Positions 45,862-58,330 of a DNA stretch of 64,000 bases are shown here, one piece after another. Numbering within the stretch: position 1 is the first letter of the stretch; the number at the start of each line of letters is the position of its first letter. A program made the position numbers and the translations under genes. This DNA comes from Rhexocercosporidium sp. MPI-PUGE-AT-0058 (Eukaryota; Ascomycota; Leotiomycetes; Helotiales): the NCBI GenBank assembly GCA_020746875.1, contig JAGTJL010000001.1:4340001-4404000 (forward strand), given 5' to 3'. The notes under the pieces are model-generated. The model saw only the letters and a list, made by a program, of their open reading frames with translations, searched no databases and was not told the DNA's origin.

Positions 45862-47417
45862 CACGTCTCTCATGTGGTTTTATGGCTATGATATGAAAAG
45901 ATCTAAAGGAGGTGTCTTTTTCTCATGTATCACCATTATACATTCTGCAAATCCAAACCCTTTTTGTTCACATGATGATATTCTGAGTCATTATTGCCGT
46001 GTCCTTTGGTGGAGTTCCGAGTCTTCTCGCAAGACTGGAAGGGGAGCCGACTTTGTTAGTGCCTTTTTTCTTTAACCGGGTTTCATTTCAAAACAAAAAA
46101 CTATATCGGAAGATCAGCGACCAAGAACCTATCGAGTTCAAATGCAGGCCCAAGCTCAAATGGAGGGAACGATGCTACCGGGACTGGTGCACCATTAGGT
46201 CAAAGACCTGGGGAGATTACTCCAGATACCAATATACCGCAAATACCGTGGACATCTTCCAACAATCTCATCTCCTCTTCTTCACCCGCCTGTAAGATTA
46301 CAAAAGTAGCCCCAACGAAATCTGCAACCTTCTTCTAGCCGGACATCGACGCCTGGACTTGATGACATCTCACCATGGATGTGGCTCTCCCGCCAATGGA
46401 TAGCCGCAAACCGCAGCCCAGAATACCAACCAGAATACACAAAGTCCAGGGCAACCTTCGATCAGAACTGGCGGGACTGCTTTGAAGGGGTGCGTACCTC
46501 TAACGACGACGCTCCGGTCCTCTCTTTCCAAATCTTCCCATTCGGCGATGTATCCCTCGCAAGTACTAGCGAGCGAGAGTGGCGGTCCTCGGAACAGGTC
46601 GTTCATCGTAAGAATACTTCGCGGCGACGGAACACCTATGGACATCGTTGATTGCAAAACCAAACCTGGGGTGTTTTGGATAGGTGTCAATGGTCCACAT
46701 CCGTCTCAAATACGTCTGCAAGTTAGTGTATTCGTCAGTTTCCAAAGGGAAGGGAGGCCGCTGAAGAACGCTTGGTGGTGGGAGATTGTTTATGCCAATT
46801 TGGATGTGAGAGGGAGGCTGCTTAGGAGAGGGATGCGGTTTGGGTTGAAAGTGTGGGAGGTGCGACAACGGAGAAGAGGGTGGAGTAAATGAGGAGGGTT
46901 GTGGAGAGGTGGAATGCCTCGAAAGGGGTGTGGTATCCTCGCTATGGGTTTGTGAGGAATGGGTTAAGGTTGCAAAAGGTTTTAGGATCTAAGGATTGCT
47001 AGATATCGAATGGGAATTTATGGAGTGAATCTTTTAGAGGAAATGATAGTTTCATCTCCACATCTCAGAGTAGTCGCTTATTTCAGGGGGTCGCTTAAAG
47101 CGATCCAGAAAGTACTTCAAAACAGAACCCTCAAGGTAGAGAAACATGCAAATCGTGTCTGTCTACAGGAAATAGCCACTTGTATAATCTAGTCGTGAAT
47201 CTGTTGTTACGCTTGCACTGAAAATTCGAAAATATATCGAGTGTGCTGACAGCGGACCAAAGAGGCACTAAGCCACATGCTATCGCATGCATATGCATAG
47301 TGTTATCATCCGTGACTACATTGATCCCACTTCTCTGACAACCGCACATGAGAAGGAGTCTACATATTTCAATCTTCAGAGTCCCTGAGTTTTACTCAGC
47401 TATACCAAACAAACAAC
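45862..47417. other. Intergenic with possible gene relic
   Basis: 1.5 kb between the NLR and the methyltransferase. The part at 46150-46892 looks like decayed coding sequence (listed separately); the remainder has no gene. Confidence 0.5.
46150..46892 (+). pseudogene. Possible decayed gene
   Basis: Protein-like segments lie in successive frames on the + strand: a Ser/Gly/Asn-rich piece with PLGQRPGEITPDTNIPQIPW (about 46180-46320), LDDISPWMWLSRQWIAANRSPEYQP (about 46355-46490), then FIVRILRGDGTPMDIVDCKTKPGVFWIGVNG to RRRGWSK and a stop (46482-46892). Stops at about 46196 and 46335 break the first two. Donor- and acceptor-like sites exist (gtgcgt at 46488), so a multi-exon gene is the alternative. 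I do not recognise the family. Confidence 0.35.
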
Positions 47418-48351
47418 ATGGCAGCACCCAAGCAGCAGTATGACACCATTCAAGGTCCTTACGACTATATCCGCGGTGCATCAATCGCGTTCATTGAGCG
47501 AGAGAACGTCAACCAAGCCGTAGAGCCTTTCATCAAAGGCGCTCGAGTACTCGAGTAAGTCATGGGTAACCCAGCTTCATGTCGTCTTTCTCATTTATCG
47601 GCATACTACCCAATACACTCCTGCATACACCAACATACTCTTACACCAAGATCAATCCACCACGAGACACGTTATTGACATCCTGATCAGACTCGCATGT
47701 GGCTCCGGCTTCTACACATACAGCTTCCTCGAATGGGGTGCCACATCCGTTCTAGGCGTTGACATCTCATCTGTAATGATCAACTCAGCACAACACACAG
47801 AAAACGCGAAAGACAAAAACGTCTCCTTCATCCAAGCCGACTGCTCCATCCCAACCTCCTACCCCGGCAGTCCATTCGACGTTGTCTTCGGGGCCTGGCT
47901 CCTAAACTACGCCCCCGACCGAGCAGGTCTGGTGAACATGTTCCGCAACATCTCCCTCAACCTCAAACCGGGCGGCCACTTCGTCTCGATCACCGTCCCT
48001 CCCTCCTCCAGCCCCATCGATTCCATCAACGCTGAGATCGTAGCCCGTCCTATGCCCGCTGGGTCGGGGTATCTGATTTATCAACCGATTAAGGATGTGG
48101 ATGATGGGGTGTTCTTTAATGTTCATGGGGAGACGCCGGTGGGGGATCTGGATTTCGAATGTTTCCATTTGAGGAGGGAGGTTTACGAGGAAGCTGCTAG
48201 GGAGGCGGGATTGAGGGGGGAGTTGAGGTGGGGGGTTACGGAGGTGCCGGAGAGGTATTTGAGAGGGGAGGGAGAAGGGGGTGCTGATATGGTGGAGTTG
48301 GAGAGCTATAAGACGGTGCCAAACTATGGGGTACTAGTGATTACCAAGTAA
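47418..48351 (+). CDS. Class I SAM-dependent methyltransferase
   Basis: Small soluble methyltransferase. Exons: 47418-47554 and 47691-48351; 798 nt, 265 residues. Motif I is ELACGSGFYT at about residues 46-55, formed only when the 136-bp intron is removed, followed by the acidic end of strand 2 in GVDIS, motif II-like FDVVFGAWLLNYAPD and motif III-like LKPGGHFVSITVP. It resembles the methyltransferase type 11/25 group often found near secondary-metabolite genes; the substrate is unknown and no biosynthetic backbone gene lies in this window. Codon composition shifts from C-rich to G-rich within exon 2 (after about 48060), giving GGGGTT-type runs. Confidence 0.88.
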
Positions 48352-51004
48352 ACATAAGTTTCGATGATATTTTGTCCTCTTGAGAATTAGGTTTCGTGAT
48401 GGTTGTCATAGTGCTTTTTGATTGCTGCAAGTCAAGATCACCTTCCTTGAGTCGTTCATTCCGGTCCTAAATGATGAGAGCTAGTAAGTCCTCCCTGTCT
48501 AATATTGAAGTGTGGTAAGAAGCAGCCAACGCTGTACCTAAGATATGCTACCCTACCGAGGCCGGTATACTTGTGATAAGCAATGGCTGTCTATCAGAAA
48601 CCAGATTCCCTGAAATACAAAAGATAAAAGACATAAGTAGAGCATACTGTGCTATGAATCAAGAACAAGGTACAACATACGTGAGGTGTGTGAGACTGGG
48701 AGGCATTGGTACTCTGCATCGCTTGGAAGCTTTGTTTGTCTCAAGCGTGAGATCTCTTAGGTACATTATAAACTTCTCCACATCCACTTTTACAGATATC
48801 CGAAGAAAGGCGACCAACACCCGCCTTCGCCTTGGTTGATATTTAGTACCATACCTCGTTACAAAAATGTCGCTTCGTAACAAGCCAGCAAACCAAGTCC
48901 ACTAAGGTCCTGAGCTCACATACGTACATTACCTCTCCAAATATCTATTGATCGAGGGAAGTATCGCCACTACTTCTTGCAAACTTGAAAGGGCCGACTT
49001 CTATTCAGTTTTCCGAATTTCCTCCAAGCTCAAGAAGACTTTCCGTAAATCCATCCATCCATGCATGCCCTCAGCCGAAGAAGAAGAAAAATCTCCAGAA
49101 CCTTCAACATGTTCAAGTTGAAGTTCGGGCCGACTTTCGGTCTGTTCTTGTATGATACATATATCCTTGCTTGCGGGCTTGCCTGCCGGCATACGTCAAG
49201 ATCAACAACGCGTGGATATCCCGTTCCATCCCGGACCGTCTGCGTATGCATACGTACGAACGGAATATGCAGCCTCCCTTTAGATCCTCCAAGTACCATA
49301 CCATAACTCTTCTATGGCGGAGTAGATGGATGTATGTGTTTATTTGGACCAAAGGGCAAAACCTTGAAAGTCAAACCTAGATATTACTTACTAGTATCAG
49401 ATCTGAGGTCAGGAGAGAGGTACTGCACAGAGCAAAAGCTCTGTACCTCCGGTGCGTTTCATACTGAGGTCGAGATCGCTAATGCGAATCTGACTTGTGG
49501 TTAGGAGTTAGCTTGATATCAGTCCATTGAGTCGATGTCCAGATCGACATTGATATTGACATCGAGATCTAGACCTCAGGACCGGACCGGACCATACCAG
49601 ACCAGACTCAAGCTCAAGCTCAAGTACCCTCCAGAAACAGAAGGTCCTTCCTTCCGTCCTACAATCCTCGGCCGGCACTCAGACGGACACCTACATTCGG
49701 GTGCGGGAGTACAACACAAGGCAAGACAAGGAGATCCAGGTAAATCGAGTAAAACTGGTTCCCACGCGGGAGAATAAGGGAGGGAGGGTAAATTGCCCGG
49801 TGGGAGGAGAGGGGTTTGGAAGGGGCTAACAAGCTAGTTTCGTGGTTGTGGTGTGGTGTGGTGGGTGGTGAATAAGGCTCGGGCTGGGCCGCGGGAGAGA
49901 GGGAGGGATGTGGAATGTGGAATGTTGGATATGCAGGGACCCGGTGAAGTTTGAGGGCTGAGACAGGTCGAGCTGGGTCGGCTGAGGGTTCAGCGGTTTC
50001 GGGAACTTGGGAGTTTGTGACTTTTTGTGCTGTACGAGGCATGGAGGCAGGGAGGAGGTAGGTGTTAGGTGACCCGGTTGATTCACTGTGGAGGATCGAT
50101 GATGCTGTGGATGGAGGCGCAGATGGGGGTAGAGGGGATGTATCACCGGAATGGGCTGATTGTGAAGTGAAGTGAGCTGATCTGTAGCATTGGGCTTTGG
50201 TTAGGCTTCAATTCGGGGTTTGAACTGATGCAAAAGGGAAGTAAATGTAGATGGGAAGGAAGAATCTAGACTTTCGCAGTGCTTTGGAGTCTCGGGGTTT
50301 ACTCGTCGGATAGGTATGTGGTACGCAGAGGAGAGAAATAGGATGAAGATGGCGAAGATGATGTACTATATTGCAAAGTAAAAGACTAATGCAAGCACAG
50401 TATGCGATGATGAATGAGTGTTGATTTATCAATCAGACTGCCCAGGGTCTAACTGACCCAGAAGCGAAAAGTAAACAAACCTATTTATAAATGATAATTC
50501 ATCGAAGTAGAGCCTCACTGATTGTGTTGACGGACTCTAACATATTGCAAAGTGCTCAAACTGAAATCCCAGTTCAAGAGTCACGAATATCAGCCTCAAA
50601 CCGGAAACCCGGGTCAAGTTAAGTCAACCAAGCCAAATCAAACTCAGCTCCTTCCCATATAAGAATCTTCCGAAGCCACATTTCCCTCAAACCGGGTTTC
50701 ATTCTCTTCTCTTCAAGCCACAATTACCAAGCTCGAAGGCTCGATATTCCACAAGGGAAGCTACGGGATTTGATTTCGAGATGAGTCGAGGTGAGGGCAA
50801 GGTGTGGTGAGGCCGAAGATCCCCCTTCTTCTTCCGCAGCAACCCGAACAGACGGATACGGGCAGATGCTGTGTGACGATGGCCTGAGAATTTTGCATTT
50901 CGCTTTTTTGCCCTTTTTCTCTTTACTTTTGCTTCTCTGGCTTGTGGAACGGGAATTGGAACTGGTACGGGGACGTGGGAAGTAGGAGGTGATGAACGTG
51001 AGTT

Positions 51005-51022
51005 AGGCTAGGCTAGGCTAGG
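51005..51022. repeat. GGCTA tandem repeat
   Basis: About three and a half copies of GGCTA. Confidence 0.85.
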
Positions 51023-54000
51023 GAGGAGTTTCTAGGGTCTGTACTTTGGATTTTGTGGGAGGGTTTATGGAATGGGAGAGAAAAGGCTGGCATGGAAGAG
51101 CACAAGGAGAATTTGAGAGTGCTGTATTTTGTGGCTGGGTGAGAGGTGAAGAAATTGAAGGAGGTTGAGTGTATTCGTGCGCGAGTTGGTGAGTGACGGA
51201 GTGACCTCACCCGTGCTCAAGCTGAGCTGTTGCGTCCTGTGAACAAGCTTTCTCTCTGTCTTACACTGGAAGGGCAAAAATGATGTTCGTGGAGCGTGAT
51301 GGCGTAGCGTACTGCATCGCATATCCACCTCTCCAACAGCATGTTGCACTTTTCTTTCTTCTGGTAGTGGTTTCGGTCTTGGGCGTGAGGTAAATGAAGG
51401 GTCCTTGAGGACAGACGCAGTGGCCGAGATGCACAGGTTGTGTTGTGTTATGTGATGCTGTGGGTATGATGGAGGTTGAAAATGGAGGGAGATGGACAGT
51501 TCATCATAGAATGGTATGTGTTTCTGTGTTGATCACAACGTGAAAATACTTCAATGCAGTGACATGAAGAAGGAACAGTACGGTGTAGATCGTAATACCG
51601 CTCAGTGATGAATTTCAAGTGATGGCCAGATGCGCGTATCGACTTCAATATGATTCTTCTGATGAGCTAGTCTGACTTGACTGAAAGAGATCGATCGATT
51701 TGAAGTCTCCACGAGGTCAAACCACCATTCCTACATCTCAATCTCCTGATAGGATATACTCAACCACCAGCCGTATCCCCGCACGACTGATCGAGAACCG
51801 AAGAATGCAAGCTAAAGCGCTCCGACGCAAAAGCAAAAAGACAAAGTGAACCAAAGCTACAACCCGCTGCCACAGTACCCGTGTAACAAGACAAGACAGG
51901 ACAAGAAATCCCAAGACAAAGGCAAAAGCAACGTCGATGTACATTCAGGTACCTGGCATAGACGATACCTTCTGATCCAAGCTCCTGATAGGTGTCACCA
52001 GAGGGGACCAGCGTAGAAGGGTATCGGAGCGAGGTAAGGCCGAATACTGTATGCGTTGATAGGAGAGAACACTCTGGGTTGGGTTGAGATGGGTGGGTAG
52101 CTGCACGCATATGCCGCGTACCTTACCTTGCAGTGCCCTACTTCACTTTTCAAGTACCGCCCTTGTATCCGAGATGGCAGGGCGAAAAAGTGACAGGATT
52201 TTTGATTGATTTTGCGAGTGTGTTCGTCCTTGTGAGTGTGAGAGTAAGGGAAGAAGAGGTCTAGAAGAGACTGGAGGGAAGTCTGGCGTAATGTCGCGTT
52301 GCCAGGACATGGCTGAATGACCAGATAAATACCGAGTCTAACCAGGTTAGAGGAGGAGAGGTTGTCGTCTGACATGACCTCGAAGTTTAAACCAGAGAAT
52401 AACAACAACCCCACTTTTCCTCCAGAAGCGAGGAAGTAAGTGTGGTGGTGGGTGTGAAGAAGCAAGACAAGACAAGACCACATCCCAAATTTGAGGCTGT
52501 TACTAACTCTCTGTTTGATCGCCCGCTCGCTCGCTCCACGCTTGCTAATAAAACAGTCAATCTCGCTCCAGCAACCACTTAGAGGGGTGTTTCAGACCTC
52601 CCCCCCTCCGTTCCCCTTTCCCTCAAAGCCTTGACCTCGACACTGGTAGCCTGTAAATGAATCATCCCGCCAATCTCGATATTGGATCTTGCAGGATTCG
52701 ATACTATATACAGTGTATACGTTCCAAGGACAAGGACTCAAGGAGCTCTGACAAATAATCGCCCAGCGAACGGTATAAAACTCTATCTCTTACCTTTACC
52801 CAGAGGAGATGCAAGGTCCACGTTCCCAGGAACCAAGATTCGACTAATATTGGAATGGAAGGGAATCTACCTTACCACTGACTTGCTTCATTTACGGTAC
52901 TGTAGGCTGTAGCTTGTGAATGAGGTGGTGTTGATATCATGAAATCGAGGACATATGCCATCGACGGATAGCTCAATGATTCCAACCCCAAGGATCCACC
53001 TCTCTCCAATTCGGAGTCCTGCCGAAGGCGCTCCGGCATTCATTAAGTGGCGTTCTCATCCTACCTACTGTAGGTACCCAATGCGAAAGAGCCAACCGTC
53101 CATCATTATTCCATGGAGAAAGAAGAAAGCAGGATCCGCGATACGCACGCCACACCAACCAACACCTGGTAAGGCCGAAAGTCAAATCCCGTATGATGTC
53201 CAATATCCAGTATCCAATATCAAGCTTGACTCGTAGAAACACATCTCCTCTAATACCACTGATTCAAGTAAGATTACCTCCGGGCGGCGGAGGTATTTTA
53301 GTTTTACCTTTTGGCTCGTTCCATCAATCCAATCCGATCTCACCCCTGCAAAGACCCCTACCTTGCCCTGCTCAACCGCACCCGCGCACCCACACCATGC
53401 CCCAACCCCGGGCAGCGAGAACGATATGCGGGCGGAAACATCGAAATCCCGATCCGTATGGCTCGTTTGCCGTGGGCTTTCCAAGATTTTTTTAATATAT
53501 TAGTTGCATAAGTCTGCATGCAAGAGCAGGGCTTGACTTTACCCGAGACAGACATACCACTTCTGAACGCTGTACGGTGTAGGCTGAATGGAAGATGCAA
53601 TTGCAGTGGTGTGGTGTGGTCTGGTGTAAGGTGGCCCTGCCTGGAGGAGAGTTTTGGTAACGAGTGAAGAGCGTCCCAGTGCTGTATCCAACTCCCAGGA
53701 TGGCTTTGCTTGCTCGCTCCCAGAACCATGCTGATTGTTACTGTCCGTCCCCCGTTGGAATGCTGGAATGGGAATCCTCTGTTTCAGGCCTCCGGACTTC
53801 CAGCACCGCCTGCCGCTGGGAGAGAGACCCAGGTTGGTGCGGGTTGGGGTTTCGTGATCGCTGGTTTGTTGGTGATCGACTTGTTCGTTCTTCTTTAGCA
53901 CCCCCGCTTGATGGGTGGTCTTTGCCTTGCGAGGTCATGATGTTACTTCGTATGTTTACGGAGAGAAGACGAGAGGAAGGTAATTAAGACGGAAAGGGAA

Positions 54001-55151
54001 AGGGGAGTGTGAAGAAGGTTGCAGATGAAGGTAGATCTAGAATCTGGTGCTAACGGCTGTTGGGGTTGTGATAGGCTTGACTAGGAGAAGAGGAGGGGAG
54101 AAATGGGAGAACTGATAGACAGTGCATGTGGCTACCGCGTCTCTGTACATTTGATATGGCTGTTATGAGCATAGCGGCTTCGAGGACGGAGAGAGGATGG
54201 ATGCACCGTCGCTTCATACTGCAAGCCAGATTCCACTCGAAGTCATGCAGACACCTTGAAGTTGACTGTCTTGGACTTGGACTTGAATAAAGTCCTGAGT
54301 GTGACTGACATCAGTATCAATGTCTCACAACCTGCCGTCACCACGCGACGAGAACTTTGTTATTCCGGAAGACTTCTCTTGGCTCCTCGTGGAACAACGT
54401 GCCAGATAGAAGTAACGGGATGGGCTGAGAGCTGTAGCGGAACAATTTCCTTTGCTTTTCCCCCTTCCTTTTTAAGATATTTGGCTGTGCTCTCCCTTTT
54501 GTTGGTTGGTATTGAGGTGGCTGCTTCGCTTGTGCTTGTTGTGCAACTCCAGTCTAATTCCGTACCGTACTGTACGCGTGGATGAAATGACGGTGAGTGA
54601 GGCCGTGAAGTCGGTGCATTGATCGATGGTAAAAGATAAGATGATTTTGTTGAACTCATCAAAACCTATCCCATTTTTTGAACTCATAAAAACAAAACAT
54701 CATGAGATTTCTAGCGTGTTGATACCTCTGATGGTGACATGGTGTCAAGATCGGATTTTGATATTTCGATATCGCGCGGCAGTCGCGAAATATCTCCATC
54801 TACCGCCCCTCCCTCCTTCCCTTTTCTGCTCCAACTCCGCTTCCTCGTCTGCTCAGAGTAGACTTCTCCTCCGGATCGATAATCATGGATGCACACGCTC
54901 TTGATACTGTACCGCATCCATCCGGACCGCAATGCAGGGTTTTCCAGACCCGCAGCCAGGAGCGTGTGAGTGCAGGGTGCGGGTGCGGCATGGAGTACGG
55001 CGGCTCTCTCAACCCCTGATCCCTAGTCGGCTCCGCGGCGGTCTAGTGAAAGCGCAGGGGTTGACAAAGTGTGGTGCAGATGTTGAGTTTCCAGCTACCT
55101 GAAGGATTCCAGTCTCCAGGCTTTGGGACGCAGGGGCTGATTTGACAGCTT

Positions 55152-55179
55152 GAGACTGACTGACTGACTGACTGACTGA
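55152..55179. repeat. (GACT)n microsatellite
   Basis: Six to seven uninterrupted GACT copies. Confidence 0.95.
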
Positions 55180-58105
55180 GGAGTTTGTTGGGAAGGCTCT
55201 TGCATACTTGGGAAATTATATATGATGGCATGAGAGCTATTTGGGTATTGTGTCTTCTTGTACTATCATCCCAGATTGAAAGAAGTGTTTTGTTGGGTTA
55301 GGGAAAACATGTCTGCGCATTCTCTCTTGAGACTTGAGTCTTTGACGCTCAAGTCTTCAGGAGAACATTCCCTGTACCGTACCACTGTACACACCGAACC
55401 ATGATACTGGAATAGGAACCATTGTCCGTGATCACTGAACCAGGACAGGCATCTCACCTCCTGAATCCAATGCTGAGTCCTGACTCCACCTCACTACGTA
55501 CAGTAGCAGGAAATCTCCTTCCCTTCGGGAACAGCATTGCGCACCCGGGAGTCTGATCTCATTTGATCTGATCTCCTCTCCGGATATCAAAGCCCCCAAA
55601 ACTCTAAGCTGGCAATCATCCGAAGCCTCCCTGACCTTAAAAATCGAAAAGTCGGGAATTGAAGTCCGAGGGAAGAGCATAATGTGACTTTGTGAGAAGA
55701 AAGAACCCCACCCTCCCCACCAAATCTAGACATACGGAGTAGAGTACTGTACTGTACTCGAGTACAGGACCGAATACGGTACAGAAACAACGCCTAGAGG
55801 GGTTTAGAAACTATTCCTTTTATTACTGAATGCTACGCGAGGCGGTATCCGTTTTCTTCTGAGGGGCTTTGAGACAGCGTCAGCGGGGGGGTCCATGCCC
55901 ACGCCTTGGGCTGAACCTTCTTCCTTCAGCGCGCTTTCTTTTTTTCTTTCCCGGGCGCTGGGGAAGTCGGCTTTGTTTGGCATTATTACTGTCCTGTATT
56001 GTACGGGCTTGTATCGGGCCATCTCACACCTTTACTCGGAACATGTCAGGGGGCTTCAGGGCGTTTGCGCCGCCCCGTCTTTGCTCCATGCTCTCTCTCC
56101 TGTTCCTGTCGACGATCATTGATCGCATCGGTTTCCTAGTTGGTACAGTACTGTAGTGGTGGGAGATAATGAGGGGGGAAATGATACATCAGCTTGTACG
56201 GTGCTGGAATGGTGCCCAAGGTGTGATTTTCGTGTGAGACAGAGATGTGGTGAGTGTTACACGGGAGTACGGGGAGAGTGGGGAGGTGGGAGGGACCGGT
56301 TTGTTTGTACACTGTGAGTAAGTGAATGGGCGAGTGAGTGAGTGTTGGGAGAGGAAGAAGTCAAAAGGCTGGTAGGTAAAGTACTGGCTCATAATAGCAT
56401 CATAGGCTGTAAGCACCTGTGCAGAAGTCTATTTTGAAGCTCTGTGCAGGTCTGGCTACTGTCAGTACCAACTCGGGTGGTATCAAATCAAGTGTCCTGG
56501 ACGAAAGATACTTCCTGACCCCAAAGAATTCGCTTATTTCTCCTTCTTCGAGTAAGAATGTGTGGACTCAGCGGTCGCTTGTCATTGGAAGTTGAGCGAG
56601 CCAAGGCCAACTCTTCTTACCATGTCCTGTCCTGTTCTGTCCTGGACGGCAGGTCCGCAGCCCCCTGCACCTTCCCTCCCTCCGCTCCGCCCGACCCCTG
56701 CTCCAGTGCAGGTGGTTACAAGCACACGCCTCGCATGGGTGTGTGTGCGGCTGCGGGTGAAAGAAAGAAAAGAAAGTTCAGTCCAAGCCACCCACCCAGT
56801 TTAAATCCCAACCCACCTGCCTGCCTGCCACCCAGCCAGCTTCCACGGACCACAGTTCTAATGCTCCGATCCCGGGCCATGATTGGCCTGCTGCCCTCCC
56901 AGATATCCACTTGCGACCCCACTCTCAGTCTTCGGGGCTACTTGCTAAGAAGACGCTTAGATGAAAGAAGACAAGCGTGGGAGACGGATCGAGCCCAATG
57001 GCCGAGAAAGTGGAGGAAGAAGAGGAAGAAGGGAAGCTTGGGAGCTTAGGGAGCTTGGAAGAGAAGGAGAGAGGAAGGGGAGAGGAAGGGGAGAGGAAGG
57101 AGAGAAGGATCCATTCACATCGTCGCTTGCGCCCAAGCCTACTACTGTACGGAGGACTTACTTTATACCCATGTCTGTCTCCTGTGCAGAACGAACCCTT
57201 GCCCCATCCATCCATACCCACCACGCCCGCTGCTACTTTCTGAGATGGGATCAGATCCAGGTTGCGTTGGGTTTGGTGGTGGTGGTGGTGATGGTGATGT
57301 AGCGTGTAATACCCACCCGAACTGAGAGACAGACACACAGGAGACACAGAGACGGAGCCAAATATCCTCCCAAATATCCTTCCAACCAGTAGTCAGCGAT
57401 CCCGCAGCAGGCCGAACCCCACTTCGCTTCGCTTTGCTCATAGAAGTACTAAACCCATCACCACATCACCACCTGGGCAAGCGCAAGGGACCCAGCCGTC
57501 CGTCTCGCCAGTCAGAACCAGCGCCAGAGCCATCACCACCCCATCACCACCACCCATCACCCTGTCCCGCGACTCTTTCCTGGTCCTCTGCTCAGGCCAC
57601 TCACCATTCGCCCTTCGCCATTCTCCATTCTCCACTCTCCACGCTCCACTCCCCTTCCTCCTATTCTTCTCTTCTCCTCTTCTGTGACACTGCAACTTCA
57701 ACCTCCACTTCCCACCCCCAACCCAACCTCCCGACAACAACCCTCCTCCCTCATCGTCTCGCCGTCCACCCCAATCCGACTCGAGACGTCGATACTCGAC
57801 TTCGACATCTCAGAACGACCGCAGTGAAGTGAGATTGTGATAGTGCGAAGAGGGCAGATAAAACAGGGCTTTCGCTGCGATCGCTGATCTGTCGAACTCG
57901 ATCCACTCGCTCGTCTCGCCCCCGTTGACCCAACCCAACCCAACCAGAGGACTGGCAGCCGACAGCCGCTCCCAATCCCACGATTCGACACGGCCTCACC
58001 GACACCGACAACAATCCATCCACCCATCAAGCACTCCAGTCTTTCGGGACATTGTCTGCTTCGTCGACATCTGAAGTCGAGCCTGGTGCATTGCGAAACG
58101 TGGAG

Positions 58106-58244
58106 GTGAGTCCAACAGAGCATAACCCATTGACGCTTGGCTCGTCGCTTCCACAGAACCCATCACTTTGGCTGTCGGGATGGTTCATTTGACTTCCCGC
58201 GTCGCAAATATTGTCTGGGAACAAGGGCTGATCATTGTTCATAG
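58106..58244 (+). other. Candidate 5'-UTR intron of veA
   Basis: A good donor (gtgagt at 58106) and an acceptor (atag at 58241-58244) with a gctgat branch-like site about 20 bases before it flank 139 bp of the presumed leader. Inside it lies an ATG at 58180. This is a prediction from consensus only. Confidence 0.45.
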
Positions 58245-58308
58245 TCAACGTCGCAATATCTCGACATCGACGACATCACCAACGTCGGAATTCATTTTCT
58301 CCAATTGA
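58180..58308 (+). other. Upstream ORF in the veA leader
   Basis: A 42-codon frame starting MVHLTSRVANIVW and ending in TGA at 58306-58308, 22 bases before the veA ATG. It would be present only if the candidate intron 58106-58244 is retained and transcription starts upstream of 58180. Confidence 0.4.
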
Positions 58309-58330
58309 TCGATCAGTCCTGACAGACACG

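Larger units (their letters stand above)
48352..58330. other. 10-kb gene-poor region upstream of veA
   Basis: No frame in this region has a recognisable domain, a signal peptide with cysteine pattern or a convincing splice continuation; the longest (162 codons on the minus strand at 51995-52483, 163 codons at 56558-57049) are low-complexity. Local landmarks are simple repeats at 51005-51022 (GGCTA) and 55152-55179 (GACT), purine-rich sequence at about 57000-57110, and strongly pyrimidine-rich sequence at 57430-57780, which looks like a transcribed leader. GTAC-type palindromes recur. It is the largest gap in the window and probably contains the veA promoter and long leader. Confidence 0.6.

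Noticed and set aside
49659..50042. 127-codon Pro/His-rich minus-strand frame
   Set aside because: Compositional artefact of a CCA/TCC-rich stretch; no start context.
51995..52483. 162-codon minus-strand frame
   Set aside because: No recognisable domain, no splice partner, and neighbouring frames are equally open; kept as non-coding pending transcript data.
56558..57347. Overlapping 140-163 codon frames on both strands
   Set aside because: Low-complexity purine/pyrimidine-rich DNA before veA; both strands open, no homology recognised.
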